From: Pseudonocardia hierapolitana
GTDB lineage: Bacteria; Actinomycetota; Actinomycetes; Mycobacteriales; Pseudonocardiaceae
NCBI RefSeq assembly: GCF_007994075.1
Contig: NZ_VIWU01000001.1
Coordinates: 8,792,959-8,856,958, forward strand
Direction: 5' to 3'
DNA: 64,000 bases
Of this stretch, positions 19,115-28,485 are shown in pieces. The notes below the pieces were generated by a model. That model was given only the letters and a program-made list of their open reading frames with translations, was not told the origin of the DNA and did not search any database. The position numbers and the translations under genes are program-made. The stretch's first letter is position 1; the number at the start of each line of letters is the position of its first letter.

Positions 19115-20020
19115 ATGGCCCTCGACACCTCCCCCTACACCGACCTCGTCGCGCGGGTTCCCGTCCGCGCCGAGTCGCTCGAGCTGCGGGGCGGGCGCAC
19201 GCGGCTGTGGGTCTACGGGCCGGACGACGCCCCGCACCGGATCGTGTTCGTCCACGGCCTGCGGGGGGACCACCACGGCCTCGAGCCGATCGTCGCCCAC
19301 CTCGACGGCGCCCAGGTCGTCGTGCCCGACGTGCCCGGGTTCGGGACGTCCGTGCCGCTCCCGTCCGACCGGCACGACATCGGCGGCTACGCCGCGTGGA
19401 CGCGGGACCTGCTCGCCGCCGTCGCGCCGGGTGGCGACGCGGTGCTGGCCGGGCACTCGTTCGGCTCGATCGTGACCGCTGCCGCCGTCGCGCAGGGTGC
19501 CCCGGTGCGCGGGCTGGTGCTCGTCAACCCGATCGCGGCGTCGGCGCTCGCCGGGCCGCGGCGGCTGATGACCGGTCTCACCGTGCTCTACCACCGGTTC
19601 GCCGCCGCGCTGCCGGAGCGGGCCGGCACCGCGCTGCTGCGTCACCGGCTGATGACCCGCATCGCGAGCGTCGCCATGGCCACCACCCCCGACCCGGTGT
19701 TGCGCCGCTGGATCCACGCGGAGCACGACCGGTACTTCTCCACGTTCGCCGACCGGCGCACCCTCCTGGAGGCGTTCCACGCGTCGGTGCGGCACGACGT
19801 CGCGGAGTCGGCGCCCGCGGTGGGTGTGCCGACGCTGCTCGTGGCGGCCGAGCGCGACGACATCGCCCCGCTCCCCGCGCAGCGCGCGCTGGCCGGGCGG
19901 TTCCCCGACGCCCGCCTCGCCGTGGTGCCCGGCACCGGGCACCTCGCCCACTACGAGGCGCCCGCCGCGGTGGCCCGCGAGATCACCTCGTTCGTCACGG
20001 CCCTGCACCCCGCGCCGTGA
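19115..20020 (+). CDS. Alpha/beta-fold hydrolase
   Basis: 301 residues with the fold's marks: FVHGLRG oxyanion region (about 45-51), nucleophile elbow AGHSFGS (Ser near 113), acid in ERDDIAP and the late histidine in GTGHLAHYEAP. Substrate unknown. TAGACT upstream suggests a leaderless or short-leader transcript. Its stop overlaps the start of a glycosyltransferase (GTGA), so they form one operon; the pair hints at processing of a glycolipid or secreted glycan, which is inference. Confidence 0.85.
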   Translation: MALDTSPYTDLVARVPVRAESLELRGGRTRLWVYGPDDAPHRIVFVHGLRGDHHGLEPIVAHLDGAQVVVPDVPGFGTSVPLPSDRHDIGGYAAWTRDLLAAVAPGGDAVLAGHSFGSIVTAAAVAQGAPVRGLVLVNPIAASALAGPRRLMTGLTVLYHRFAAALPERAGTALLRHRLMTRIASVAMATTPDPVLRRWIHAEHDRYFSTFADRRTLLEAFHASVRHDVAESAPAVGVPTLLVAAERDDIAPLPAQRALAGRFPDARLAVVPGTGHLAHYEAPAAVAREITSFVTALHPAP

Positions 20021-21081
20021 GGATCCTGATCGACTGCCGGTACGTCCGCACCGGCCACCACGACGGGATCAGCCGCTACACCGTGGGCCTCGCCACCGAG
20101 CTCGCGACGCTGCACCCCGGCGTCGAGCTGCTCGTGAGCCACGAGGACCAGCTCGCCGCGCTGCCGGATCTGCCGTGGCACCGGGTGAGCGCGCCGACGA
20201 GCATCCGGGAGCCGCTCGTCGCGCGGCAGGTGCGCCGGATCGGGGCGGACGTGGTGTTCTCCCCGATGCAGACGATGGGCAGCTGGGGCCGCGACCACGC
20301 GCTGGTCCTGACGCTGCACGACCTCATCTACTACCGCAACCGCACCCCGCCGCCGGAGTTCGCGCTGCCGATCCGCCTGCTGTGGCGGCTCTTCCACCTC
20401 GCGTGGTGGCCGCAGCGGGTGCTGCTGAACCGGGCCGACGCCGTCGTCACCGTCTCGGAGACGACGGCGGCGCTGATCGCGCAGCACCACCTGACCCGCC
20501 GCCCCGTGACGGTGGTGCCGAACGCGCCCGACCCCGTCCCCGACCTGCCGCGCGCCCCGCGCACGGGCGCGCTGGTCTACATGGGCTCGTTCATGCCCTA
20601 CAAGAACGTGGGCACCCTGGCCGGTGCGATGCCGGCACTCCCCCACCACGAGCTGCACCTCATGAGCCGGATCAGCCCGGACGAGCGCGCCCGGCTCACC
20701 GCGCTCGCGCCGGGCGGGAAGCTCGTGTTCCACGACGGCGCGAGCGACGAGACCTACCGGGACGTGCTGCGCGGCGCCACGGCGCTCGTCTGCGCCTCCC
20801 GCGACGAGGGCTTCGGCATCCCGCTGGTGGAGGCGATGGCACTCGGCACCCCGCTGGTGGTCAGCGACATCCCGGTGTTCCGCGAGGTCGGCGGGGACGC
20901 CGCGACCTACGTCGACCCGGACGACGTGCACGGCTTCGTCGAGGCGGTGAAGGAGCTCGACGACCCGGAGGTGTGGGAGCGGCGCTCCGCGGCCGCCCGG
21001 GCGCAGGCCGCCCGCTACAGCTGGGAGGCATCGGCCCGCGTCCTGCTGGCCCTCCTGGAACGGGTGGCCGCCGCCCGCTGA
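20017..21081 (+). CDS. Glycosyltransferase family 4/1
   Basis: 354 residues, GT-B fold. N-terminal acceptor domain starts ILIDCRYVRTGHHDGISRYT; the donor-binding domain has VVPNAPDP, YMGSFMPYKNV and the EX7E-type motif DEGFGIPLVEAMALG (about 262-276). Sugar donor and acceptor cannot be assigned. GTG start within the stop of the hydrolase gene. It converges on a second glycosyltransferase 22 bp downstream. Confidence 0.87.
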   Translation: MRILIDCRYVRTGHHDGISRYTVGLATELATLHPGVELLVSHEDQLAALPDLPWHRVSAPTSIREPLVARQVRRIGADVVFSPMQTMGSWGRDHALVLTLHDLIYYRNRTPPPEFALPIRLLWRLFHLAWWPQRVLLNRADAVVTVSETTAALIAQHHLTRRPVTVVPNAPDPVPDLPRAPRTGALVYMGSFMPYKNVGTLAGAMPALPHHELHLMSRISPDERARLTALAPGGKLVFHDGASDETYRDVLRGATALVCASRDEGFGIPLVEAMALGTPLVVSDIPVFREVGGDAATYVDPDDVHGFVEAVKELDDPEVWERRSAAARAQAARYSWEASARVLLALLERVAAAR

Positions 21082-21103
21082 CTCAGAGATTCGAGGCAGG
21101 GAC

Positions 21104-22282
21104 TCAGGCCGCCCGGCGCGCCGCCACGGCCTCGCGGCCGAGCACCTGGGCGTAGATGCCCTCGAACCGGTCGAGGGTGGCCTCGGACCCGTGGGCGGCC
21201 ACGATCTCGCGGCTCGCGGTGCCCATCCGGCGCCGGGTGGCGGCGTCGCCCAGCAGCGCGGCGAGCCGCGTGGTGAGCTCCTGCACGTCGCCAGGGGTGT
21301 AGAGCCAGCCGTTGCGGCCGGGGCGCACGAGGTGGGGCAGCGCCATCGCGTTGGCGGCCACCACGGGCAGGCCCGCGGCCATCGCCTCGAGGGTGACGAG
21401 GCTCTGGAGCTCGGCGACGCCGGGCATGCAGAACACGTCGGCGCCCGCGTACGCCTCGAGCAGCTCCTGCTCGGAGACGAAGCCGCGGAAGCGCACCCGC
21501 TCGCCCACGCCGAGCCCGGCGGCGAGCGCGGTCCATTCCTCGCGACGCGCACCGTCACCGACGATCTCCAGCCTGCCGGCGATCCCGGCAGGCAGCGCGG
21601 CGAACGCCCTGATCAGCTCGTCGACCCTCTTCTCCTGGTCGAGCCGGCCGACGAACAGCACGGTGGGGACGGGGCCCGGGTTGTGCGGGATGGCCCGGTA
21701 CCGGTCGGCGTCGATCCCGCACGAGACCGGCATCGCGTCGACGAGACCCGCGTGGCGCACGAGCAGCTCGACCGCACGTGGGGTCGGGGCCGTCACGACC
21801 TGCGCCTTGCCGAAGACCCGGCCGAGGTCGCGCCACGCCCACGCGTGGAACGCGCGCCGCAGCGGCCGCGGGATCGGGCTGTAGCCGATGAGGTTCTCCG
21901 GCATGAGGTGGTTGGTGGCGACGAGCGGGCGCCCGGTGCGGTGCGCCGCCCTGACGATGCCGCGCCCGACGACCATGTGCGCGTTGGTGTGCACGACGTC
22001 CGGGTCGAGCTCGTCCATGAGCGCGGACGTGGCGGGGAAGGCCTCCCACGGCATGCAGACCTGGAAGCCGTCGTGCTGGTAGTAGCGGTGCGAGCGCACC
22101 CCGTGCACCGTGACGCCGTCGCGGACCTCGCGCGACGGGGGCCCGGTTGGTGAGGGGGCCACGACGTGGATCTCGTGCCCGCGTCCGGCGAGCCCGGTGG
22201 CCAGGCGTTCGGCGAAGCGTGCGGCGCCGTTCACGTCGGGCGGGTAGGTTTCCGCGCCGATCATGATCCGAAGCGGCTTCAC
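21104..22282 (-). CDS. Glycosyltransferase family 4
   Basis: 392 residues with a GT-B fold: GAETYPPDVNGAARFAERLA at the N-terminus (typical of mannosyltransferase-like GT4 enzymes), then VLFVGRLDQEKRVDELI and the EX7E region AELQSLVTLEAMAAGLPVV (about 295-313). Such enzymes in actinobacteria often build phosphatidylinositol mannosides or related lipids, but I cannot name the product. It lies 37 bp downstream of the DMT transporter gene on the same strand. Confidence 0.88.
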   Translation of the reverse strand: MKPLRIMIGAETYPPDVNGAARFAERLATGLAGRGHEIHVVAPSPTGPPSREVRDGVTVHGVRSHRYYQHDGFQVCMPWEAFPATSALMDELDPDVVHTNAHMVVGRGIVRAAHRTGRPLVATNHLMPENLIGYSPIPRPLRRAFHAWAWRDLGRVFGKAQVVTAPTPRAVELLVRHAGLVDAMPVSCGIDADRYRAIPHNPGPVPTVLFVGRLDQEKRVDELIRAFAALPAGIAGRLEIVGDGARREEWTALAAGLGVGERVRFRGFVSEQELLEAYAGADVFCMPGVAELQSLVTLEAMAAGLPVVAANAMALPHLVRPGRNGWLYTPGDVQELTTRLAALLGDAATRRRMGTASREIVAAHGSEATLDRFEGIYAQVLGREAVAARRAA

Positions 22283-22319
22283 GGCATGTGTCCTCTCGGG
22301 TGGGTACCGGTGCTGGGGA

Positions 22320-23342
22320 TCACCGGCGGTGCACGGAATCGGCCGGGCGCGCCTGCGCGTCCGGCGGGGACGGCTGGGACGGTGGGACCGGCAGCGGCGA
22401 TGCCGCGGCCCCCGGACCGAGGCGGGCGGCGCGGGCGGCCGCAGCGTCGGGGTGGTGGCGGGCGAGCGCGATCACGCCCGCTGTGGCCGTGATCGCGGCG
22501 CCGGCCAGCAGGAACCAGGTGTCGGCAGGCGTGGCGACGCCCTCACCGAGCAGCACGGCGCCGAGCAGCACGGCGACGATCGGGTCGACGACGGTGAGAC
22601 AGGCGATGACCACCTCCGGAGGCCCGGACGCGAACGCCTGCTGCACGAGCCACCCGCCGACGAGCACTGCGGCGCCCGCGCCGGCCACCGCGGCGAGCAC
22701 AGGCAGCTCGAGCGGCCCGACGTCGCCCGCGACGACCGACTGCGACACGGCCCGCACGAGCGCCGACACCAGGCCGAACGCCGCCGCCCCCGCCGTCGCG
22801 CAGGCGATGCAGCGGACCCAGCCCGAGCGGGCGAGGCCCAGACCGGCGAGCGCGAGCACGGCACCGGCGACGACGAGGCTGGCGATCAGGGTGGCCTGGT
22901 CGGGCGGGGGCGAGCTGACGGCGGTGCCGGCCGCGGCGCCGACGAACACGGCGACGCCCGCGATGGACAGCAGCACCCCGACGAGCACGCCCGGCGCCGG
23001 CCTGCGGTCGGTGCGCATCGCGGTGAGCAGCACCGCGATCGGGACGGCCAGCACGCCGAGGGGCTGCACCACCGACAGCGGAGCCAGCACGAGCGCCGTG
23101 GCGTGCAGCACCGATCCCCCGCCGGCGAGGGCGAGACCGGCGAGCCAGCCGGGGCGGCGGGTGATCTCACGCAGGCCGCGCAGCGACAGCACCTTGCCGG
23201 GCCGGTCGTCGTCCTCGCGGCGCGAGCCCGCGCTGACCGCGCTGTGCTGCAGCACGGCGGCCCCGGCGAAACACGCCGCCCCGAGCAGGGCGAGCGCGAT
23301 GGCGATCCCGGGTCCGGCGAGTTCACCGATCATCCTGATCAT
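22320..23342 (-). CDS. DMT-family multidrug/metabolite transporter-like membrane protein
   Basis: 340 residues with nine or ten hydrophobic segments and a proline/alanine-rich cytoplasmic tail (about 300-340). The pattern (IALALLGAACFAGAAVLQHSA, then LAPLSVVQPLGVLAVPIAV) is that of actinobacterial DMT-superfamily membrane proteins. The ATG at 23342 overlaps the stop of the DUF998 gene as ATGA; a second ATG at 23333 is possible. Substrate unknown. Confidence 0.82.
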   Translation of the reverse strand: MIRMIGELAGPGIAIALALLGAACFAGAAVLQHSAVSAGSRREDDDRPGKVLSLRGLREITRRPGWLAGLALAGGGSVLHATALVLAPLSVVQPLGVLAVPIAVLLTAMRTDRRPAPGVLVGVLLSIAGVAVFVGAAAGTAVSSPPPDQATLIASLVVAGAVLALAGLGLARSGWVRCIACATAGAAAFGLVSALVRAVSQSVVAGDVGPLELPVLAAVAGAGAAVLVGGWLVQQAFASGPPEVVIACLTVVDPIVAVLLGAVLLGEGVATPADTWFLLAGAAITATAGVIALARHHPDAAAARAARLGPGAAASPLPVPPSQPSPPDAQARPADSVHRR

Positions 23343-24085
23343 GCGGCACCCCGCAACCTCGGGGACAGCGGCACCGGCTCGAGGACGTGCTCTGCTGCGA
23401 GCCGGGTCGCCCGGGCCGTCATCACCAGTACCACTATCACCGCTGCACAGAGAACACGCTGCACCCCGCCGAGGAAGGGAAATAACGGTGAACCGGCGAT
23501 AACGATCGGAACATGATTCAGCATGAAGAACGCGCTGACCGCACCCGCGATGCCGGTCGCCCACGTCAGCGGCACGGCGGCGGGTCGCCACGCGGGCGTC
23601 GAGCGGGCCCGCACCGCCACCAGCCACGCAGCGACCGGCAACACCGCGAACACCCACCCACCCGCGGCCCGGTGCACCGTGGAGATCAGCCCGGGAGTTG
23701 TGCCCGGGGTGTGGGTCGGGAAGAGCGCCACGAGCACGAGCGCCACCGCGGCGCTGACGAAGAGCAGCGTGGGAACGCGCGGGGCGGGCAGTTCGGCGCG
23801 GCGCAGGCCGGTGGCGATCACGACGCAGGCCACCGCCAGGCTGATCGCGGCCGAGCCGAGCAGCGCGTAGCCGCCCGGCTGGAACACGTAGTCGCTGATC
23901 ACCGCCGTGAGCGGATCGATCGACCCGATGCTGCTCATGTGCAGGAAGCCGAGTGGGAGCAGCGCGACGATCACGGACGCCGTCACGATCGACTCCCCCG
24001 CCCACGCCACTCCCGCGGACTCGCGCCCGCTCCCCCCGGTCGACGTCATGCGCTTACCGTGCCAGCCCAGCTCTGAGACGGACAT
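23339..24085 (-). CDS. DUF998-family membrane protein
   Basis: 248 residues with about six transmembrane helices and the DUF998 layout (SDYVFQPGGYALLGSAAISLA near 65-85; LFPTHTPGTTPGLISTVHRAAGG near 130-150). Function unknown. I chose the ATG at 24085 because GGTGGAG lies seven bases upstream; ATG at 24106 or 24049 are alternatives. A GGGGG-AAAA-CCCCC hairpin (24109-24122) lies just upstream. It is coupled to the DMT gene by ATGA. Confidence 0.78.
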   Translation of the reverse strand: MSVSELGWHGKRMTSTGGSGRESAGVAWAGESIVTASVIVALLPLGFLHMSSIGSIDPLTAVISDYVFQPGGYALLGSAAISLAVACVVIATGLRRAELPAPRVPTLLFVSAAVALVLVALFPTHTPGTTPGLISTVHRAAGGWVFAVLPVAAWLVAVRARSTPAWRPAAVPLTWATGIAGAVSAFFMLNHVPIVIAGSPLFPFLGGVQRVLCAAVIVVLVMTARATRLAAEHVLEPVPLSPRLRGAA

Positions 24086-24147
24086 CAGGATCTCCACCGA
24101 GTCCATCCGGGGGAAAACCCCCACCCCCTGGCCCGGGATACCACGCC

Positions 24148-24867
24148 TCACGACGGCACCGGGGCGTCGTCGGGCAGCGGGTCGGCGCGCTCGACCTGCG
24201 CGGGCAGGAGCGGCGAGATGGCGAGCTCGCGCGCGGTGACCCCGGGAGGCGCCGCGTGCACGGCCCGCACGTCGGGTCGAGCGGCCACGGCGTCGAGGGC
24301 CGCCCGCTCCGCCCGGACCAGTAGCGCGAGCACGCACGGGGCGGACGGATCGCCCAGCGCCCCGGCCTCCGCCGCCGCCACGGCCGCCGGTCGGCCGGAC
24401 TGCCGCTGCGCATCGGCGACCGCCTGCTGCTGCGCGCGCTGCCGCGCCACGTCGAGGGCGGCCGGCACCGGCATGCCCTCCCCGAGGGGTTCGAACCGCA
24501 GCGCGGTCTGCACGCGGGGCATCGGCACCCGCAGCACCGCCGTGACCGGCGTCGTGCCCGGGACCGCCTGGGCCGCCGCCGATGCCGGCAGCTCGGTGGT
24601 GAACTGCACGAGCGCGAGCACCGTCGTCCCCGGCGCGGGCAGCTCGGCGGGCAGCCGCTGCTGGTAAGCGGCCACCTCCTCCCCCGGCTCCGGGCCGAGG
24701 CGCACCGACCCCGCCGCGGGGGCCGGGGCGGAGGAGGGGAACCGGGAGCCTGCGTACCAGGCCGAGAACAGCACGACGGCGGCGCACGCAAGCAGCACCC
24801 CCGTCCTGGCCCGCCCGGTCACGCCCGACCCCCTGCCCCCGGTTCCGTCCGATCGTCCAGTGTCCAC
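24148..24867 (-). CDS. Membrane-anchored protein of unknown function
   Basis: I do not recognise this family. 239 residues: a short basic, glycine-rich cytoplasmic start, one transmembrane helix (about 23-42, LLACAAVVLFSAWYAG), then a mostly extracellular region rich in Ala, Pro and Gln. It has a single cysteine near residue 189 and no catalytic motif that I can see. It sits between rluD (45 bp upstream) and the DUF998 gene on the same strand. The ATG at 24867 is preceded by weak ribosome-binding sequence. Confidence 0.65.
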   Translation of the reverse strand: MDTGRSDGTGGRGSGVTGRARTGVLLACAAVVLFSAWYAGSRFPSSAPAPAAGSVRLGPEPGEEVAAYQQRLPAELPAPGTTVLALVQFTTELPASAAAQAVPGTTPVTAVLRVPMPRVQTALRFEPLGEGMPVPAALDVARQRAQQQAVADAQRQSGRPAAVAAAEAGALGDPSAPCVLALLVRAERAALDAVAARPDVRAVHAAPPGVTARELAISPLLPAQVERADPLPDDAPVPS

Positions 24868-24912
24868 ATCGCGGGGACACCGGACGTCCGGGGGCCGCCG
24901 GTGCGGGCAGCA

Positions 24913-25842
24913 CTAGTCACGCAGCAGATCGAGGGCCCGCTCCAGGTCGGACGGGTAGGGGCTGGTGAACTCGACCCAACGCCCGTCGCCAGGGTGCTCG
25001 AAGCCCAGCGAGCGGGCGTGCAGCCACTGCCGCTGCAGCCCGAGGCGCTTCGCGAGCACCGGGTCGGCTCCGTAGGTGATGTCACCGACGCAGGGGTGGC
25101 GCAGGGCCGCGAGGTGCACGCGGATCTGGTGGGTGCGGCCGGTCTCCAGCCGCACGTCCAGCAGGGACGCCGCGCGGAACGCCTCGATCGTGTCGTAGTG
25201 CGTGACGCTGGGCTTGCCGCCCGCCACCACGGCGAATTTGTAGTCGTGGCGCGGGTGCCGGTCGATGGGAGCGTCGATCGTGCCGCTGGACGGGTCGGGG
25301 TGGCCCTGGGCCACCGCGTGGTAGCGCTTGTCGACCGTGCGCTCCTTGAACGCACGCTTCAGCACCGTGTACGCGTGCTCGGCGGCCGCGACGACCATCA
25401 CTCCGGTGGTGCCGACGTCCAGGCGGTGCACGATGCCCTGCCGCTCGGCGGCACCCGATGTGGAGACGCGGTAGCCGAGCGCGGCGAGTCCGCCCAGCAC
25501 GGTGGGGCCGGTCCAGCCCGGGCTCGGGTGGGCCGCCACGCCGACCGGCTTGTCGACGACGATGATCTCGTCGTCGGCGTGCAGCACGGTGAGCCCGGCC
25601 ACCACCTCTTCGGGCCCGGTGATGGCCGTGACGGGCTCGGGGTCCGGCAGGTGCACCTCGAGCCACGAGCCTGCGGTCAGCCGGTCGGACTTCCCGGCCG
25701 CCCGCCCGTCGACGGCCACCCGACCGTCCTCGGTGAGCGCGGCCACCGCCGTGCGGGAGAGGCCGAGCAGCCTGGACAGGCCGGCATCGACGCGCATTCC
25801 GTCGAGGCCGTCGGGCACCGGGAGCTGGCGGGTGTCACTCAC
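24913..25842 (-). CDS. rluD: RluD-family 23S rRNA pseudouridine synthase
   Basis: 309 residues: an S4 RNA-binding domain (about 15-65, [15 protein letters not shown]) followed by the pseudouridine synthase domain with catalytic Asp142 in [12 protein letters not shown] and the [15 protein letters not shown] motif. Acts on helix 69-type sites of 23S rRNA in relatives. GTG at 25842 overlaps the end of lspA by eight bases. The lspA-rluD order is conserved in actinobacteria. Confidence 0.93.
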   Translation of the reverse strand: MSDTRQLPVPDGLDGMRVDAGLSRLLGLSRTAVAALTEDGRVAVDGRAAGKSDRLTAGSWLEVHLPDPEPVTAITGPEEVVAGLTVLHADDEIIVVDKPVGVAAHPSPGWTGPTVLGGLAALGYRVSTSGAAERQGIVHRLDVGTTGVMVVAAAEHAYTVLKRAFKERTVDKRYHAVAQGHPDPSSGTIDAPIDRHPRHDYKFAVVAGGKPSVTHYDTIEAFRAASLLDVRLETGRTHQIRVHLAALRHPCVGDITYGADPVLAKRLGLQRQWLHARSLGFEHPGDGRWVEFTSPYPSDLERALDLLRD

Positions 25843-26437
25843 CGGCGGGCTCGACCCCCTTCGCGGTCTGCTTCCGGCCGGTCTGCGTGCCGTCGAGCTC
25901 CCTCCCGAGCAGGGCGAGCAGCACGAGCAGCACGCCCCCGGACACGATCGAGGAGTCGGCGAGGTTGAACACCGGCCACACCCGACCGTCCGGAGCGAGG
26001 AGCGACACGATGTCGACGACGTGCCCGTGCAGCGGGCCGGGCGAGCGGAACAGGCGGTCGGTGAGGTTGCCCAGCGCGCCACCGAGCACGAGCCCGAGCG
26101 CGACGGCCCACCCCGTGGACCTCAACCGCCGCGCCACCCGCACGATCACCACGACCACGGCGATCGCCACGATCGTGAGCACCCACGTGTAGCCGGTGGC
26201 GAGGGAGAAGGCGGCGCCGGGGTTGCGCACGAGCTGCAGGTAGACCAGGCCGCCGAGGATCTCCACCGGCGCGCGGTCCTCGAGCTGCGCGACCGCGGCC
26301 ACCTTCGTGACGACGTCGAGGGCGAGCACCACCACGGCGATCAGGGCCAGCAGGCGGACCTTGGGCCCGGTCGGGTTCGCCGGCGCTTCACCCGGCTCTG
26401 ATCGCTGACTCGCGTGCTCGCTCACATCCTCCATCAT
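25835..26437 (-). CDS. lspA: Lipoprotein signal peptidase
   Basis: Aspartic membrane protease that removes lipoprotein signal peptides after Lgt has lipidated the cysteine. 200 residues, four transmembrane helices, catalytic motifs [13 protein letters not shown] and [13 protein letters not shown] with the two active aspartates. An extra hydrophilic N-terminus of about 27 residues precedes the first helix. ATG at 26437 forms ATGA with the antiporter stop (ATG at 26434 also possible). Confidence 0.95.
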   Translation of the reverse strand: MMEDVSEHASQRSEPGEAPANPTGPKVRLLALIAVVVLALDVVTKVAAVAQLEDRAPVEILGGLVYLQLVRNPGAAFSLATGYTWVLTIVAIAVVVVIVRVARRLRSTGWAVALGLVLGGALGNLTDRLFRSPGPLHGHVVDIVSLLAPDGRVWPVFNLADSSIVSGGVLLVLLALLGRELDGTQTGRKQTAKGVEPAGE

Positions 26438-27927
26438 CCCCTACCGTCCGTCGCCTCCCGTCCGGCGTGCCAGCGCGCGAGGCGCCCGCGCTGGTCGACG
26501 GCCCGGATCCGGGCCTCCGCGGCCTGCCTCGCCTTGGCCGTGGTGACGACGAGCAGCTGGTCGAGCTCGCGCAGCCTGGTGTCCTCCGTGGGCGTGAAGC
26601 CCTGGCCGTCGCGCACGACGAGGCTGACCATGGCGCCCCGCGGCAGCCGCAGCTCGCGCAGGTACACCCCGCGCAGCTGCGACCCGACGGGCACGTGCAC
26701 CTGCAGCAGATCGGCGGAGAGCTCGTCGAGCGGGGCGGCGTCCACGGAGAGCTCCCGCGGCTCCGCCTCCCGCGAAACCCCCAGGCGCCGCGCGACCCAC
26801 GGGAGCGTCGTGCCTTGCAGCAGGGTGAGCACGACGACCAGCACGAACACGACGTCCACCAACGCCTGCCCGCTCGGCGCCCCCTCGATGAACGCGACCA
26901 ACGCGAAGACGATGGGCACCGCCCCGCGCAGGCCGGCCCAGGACATGAACGCCTGCTCCCGCCACGGCACCCGGAACGGCGCCGCGGACGCCAGCACCGA
27001 CAGCGGGCGGGCGGCGATGATGAGCACGACCCCCGCCACGAGCGCCGGGACGATCGCGTCGACCAGCCGCGGCGGCGAGGCGAAGAGACCGAGCAGCACG
27101 AAGAGGCCGATCTGCGCCAGCCAGCCCATCCCCTCGGCGAACGAGCGGACGTCGCCGCGGTGCGGGAGATCGGCGTTGCCCAGCACCAACGCCGCGACGT
27201 ACACCGCGAGCAGGCCCGACGCGTGCGCGAGCTGCCCCGCCGAGTAGGCGAGGACGCAGACGGCGAGGGTCGCGAGCGGGTACAGGCCGGTGGCGGGCAG
27301 CGCGGCGCGGCGCAGCGCCCACGCCCCGCCGAGCCCGAAGAGCCCCCCGAGGACGCCGCCCGCTCCCAGCTCGTAGACCACCAGCAGCGGGGTGAGCCAG
27401 GTGATGGGATCGTCGGAGGCCAGCAGGACGACGGCGATCACGACGGGCGCATCGTTCGAGCCGGACTCCAGCTCCAGTATCCCGGCCAGCCGCGGTGAGA
27501 CACCCACCCCGCGCAGCACGCTGAACACGGCGGCGGCGTCGGTGGAGGCCAGCACCGCGCCCCACAGGAACGCGGCGCGCCAGTCCAGGCCCAGCAGCAG
27601 GTGCAGCGCCACCCCGACCACGCCGATGCTCACGATCACCCCGACGGTCGAGAGCGCGATGCCCACGCCGAGCGACGGCCGCACGGCCCTCCAGCGCGTG
27701 GTCAGCCCGCCCTCGGCGAGGATCAGCACCAGCGCGGCCCACCCCATCGACTCGGTGAGCGGGGCGTCGGAGAACTGGATGCCGACCACGGACTCGCCGA
27801 GGAGGATCCCCATCCCGAGGTAGAGCAGCAGCGAGGGCAGCCCGAGGCGGACCGAGACCCGCACGGCGAACACCCCGAGCAGCACCACGGCGGCCGCGAC
27901 GCCGAGCACCATCTCCAGGCTCGCCAT
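26434..27927 (-). CDS. Potassium/proton antiporter (CPA1 type with RCK_C domain)
   Basis: 497 residues: about twelve transmembrane helices of the Na+/H+ exchanger family (about 5-385, including LASTDAAAVFSVLRG and ELESGSNDAPVV with the ion-site aspartates), then a cytoplasmic RCK_C/TrkA-C domain (about 405-480) that in relatives binds nucleotides. The layout matches NhaP2-type K+/H+ antiporters. I chose the ATG at 27927 because GGAGG precedes it by five bases. First gene of antiporter-lspA-rluD. Confidence 0.88.
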   Translation of the reverse strand: MASLEMVLGVAAAVVLLGVFAVRVSVRLGLPSLLLYLGMGILLGESVVGIQFSDAPLTESMGWAALVLILAEGGLTTRWRAVRPSLGVGIALSTVGVIVSIGVVGVALHLLLGLDWRAAFLWGAVLASTDAAAVFSVLRGVGVSPRLAGILELESGSNDAPVVIAVVLLASDDPITWLTPLLVVYELGAGGVLGGLFGLGGAWALRRAALPATGLYPLATLAVCVLAYSAGQLAHASGLLAVYVAALVLGNADLPHRGDVRSFAEGMGWLAQIGLFVLLGLFASPPRLVDAIVPALVAGVVLIIAARPLSVLASAAPFRVPWREQAFMSWAGLRGAVPIVFALVAFIEGAPSGQALVDVVFVLVVVLTLLQGTTLPWVARRLGVSREAEPRELSVDAAPLDELSADLLQVHVPVGSQLRGVYLRELRLPRGAMVSLVVRDGQGFTPTEDTRLRELDQLLVVTTAKARQAAEARIRAVDQRGRLARWHAGREATDGRG

Positions 27928-28044
27928 GCCCACCTCCGCCCCGCTACACGGTATCGGCGCAGGTGACGGGGGCTGCCGCAACCCGCCCTACCGGGCGACG
28001 GCGGGCCGGACGTGCGAGCGAGCCGGGAGCCGGCACGATCGCGC

Positions 28045-28218
28045 GACTCGCCGCCCCGAACGCAAGACTCACCGTGCTCGAACGATGGACTCGCCGCGCC
28101 GAACGCACGACTCGCCGCGCCCGAACGCAAGACTCGCGGCGCCCGGACGCAAGACTCGCGGCGCTCGAACGCAAGACTCGCGGCGCTCGAACGCAAGACT
28201 CGCGGCGCTCGAACGCAC
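28045..28218 (+). repeat. Tandem array A: eight 21-22-bp units
   Basis: Eight consecutive units with consensus GACTCGCGGCGCTCGAACGC followed by AA (starts 28045, 28066, 28088, 28109, 28131, 28153, 28175, 28197). The three starting at 28153-28197 are nearly identical; the first four are more diverged. Units directly abut, without spacers. The array lies in the 558-bp divergent region between the antiporter and the histidine kinase; no credible gene lies in it. Confidence 0.88.
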
Positions 28219-28234
28219 GGCTCCCCTTGCCCGG

Positions 28235-28409
28235 GCGAGTCCGGCATCTCAACACGGCGAGTCCAGCGCTCCAACACGGCGAGTCCAGCGCTCCAACACG
28301 GCGAGTCCAGCGCTCCAACACGGCGAGTCCAGCGCTCCAGCACGGCGAGTCCAGCGCTCCAGCACGGCGAGTCGGGCGTCCGAGGGGGCGAGTCGGGCAT
28401 CCCACCGGG
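28235..28409 (+). repeat. Tandem array B: eight 22-bp units in opposite orientation
   Basis: Eight abutting units with consensus GCGAGTCCAGCGCTCCAACA followed by CG (starts 28235, 28257, 28279, 28301, 28323, 28345, 28367, 28388). The GCGAGTC core is the reverse complement of the GACTCGC core of array A, and the full units match about 15 of 22 positions when inverted. Sixteen bases separate the two arrays, giving a symmetric head-to-head 8+8 structure. Confidence 0.88.
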
Positions 28410-28485
28410 CATGGGGCTAGCCCCACCCCGCCGCGGGGGACTGGCGGGATGGTGACGTCCCGCCGCGGCTCCCTAGCCTGCTCGT

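Noticed and set aside
28045..28409. CRISPR array
   Set aside because: Repeat units abut with no unique spacers, the orientation flips in the middle, and no cas gene is present.
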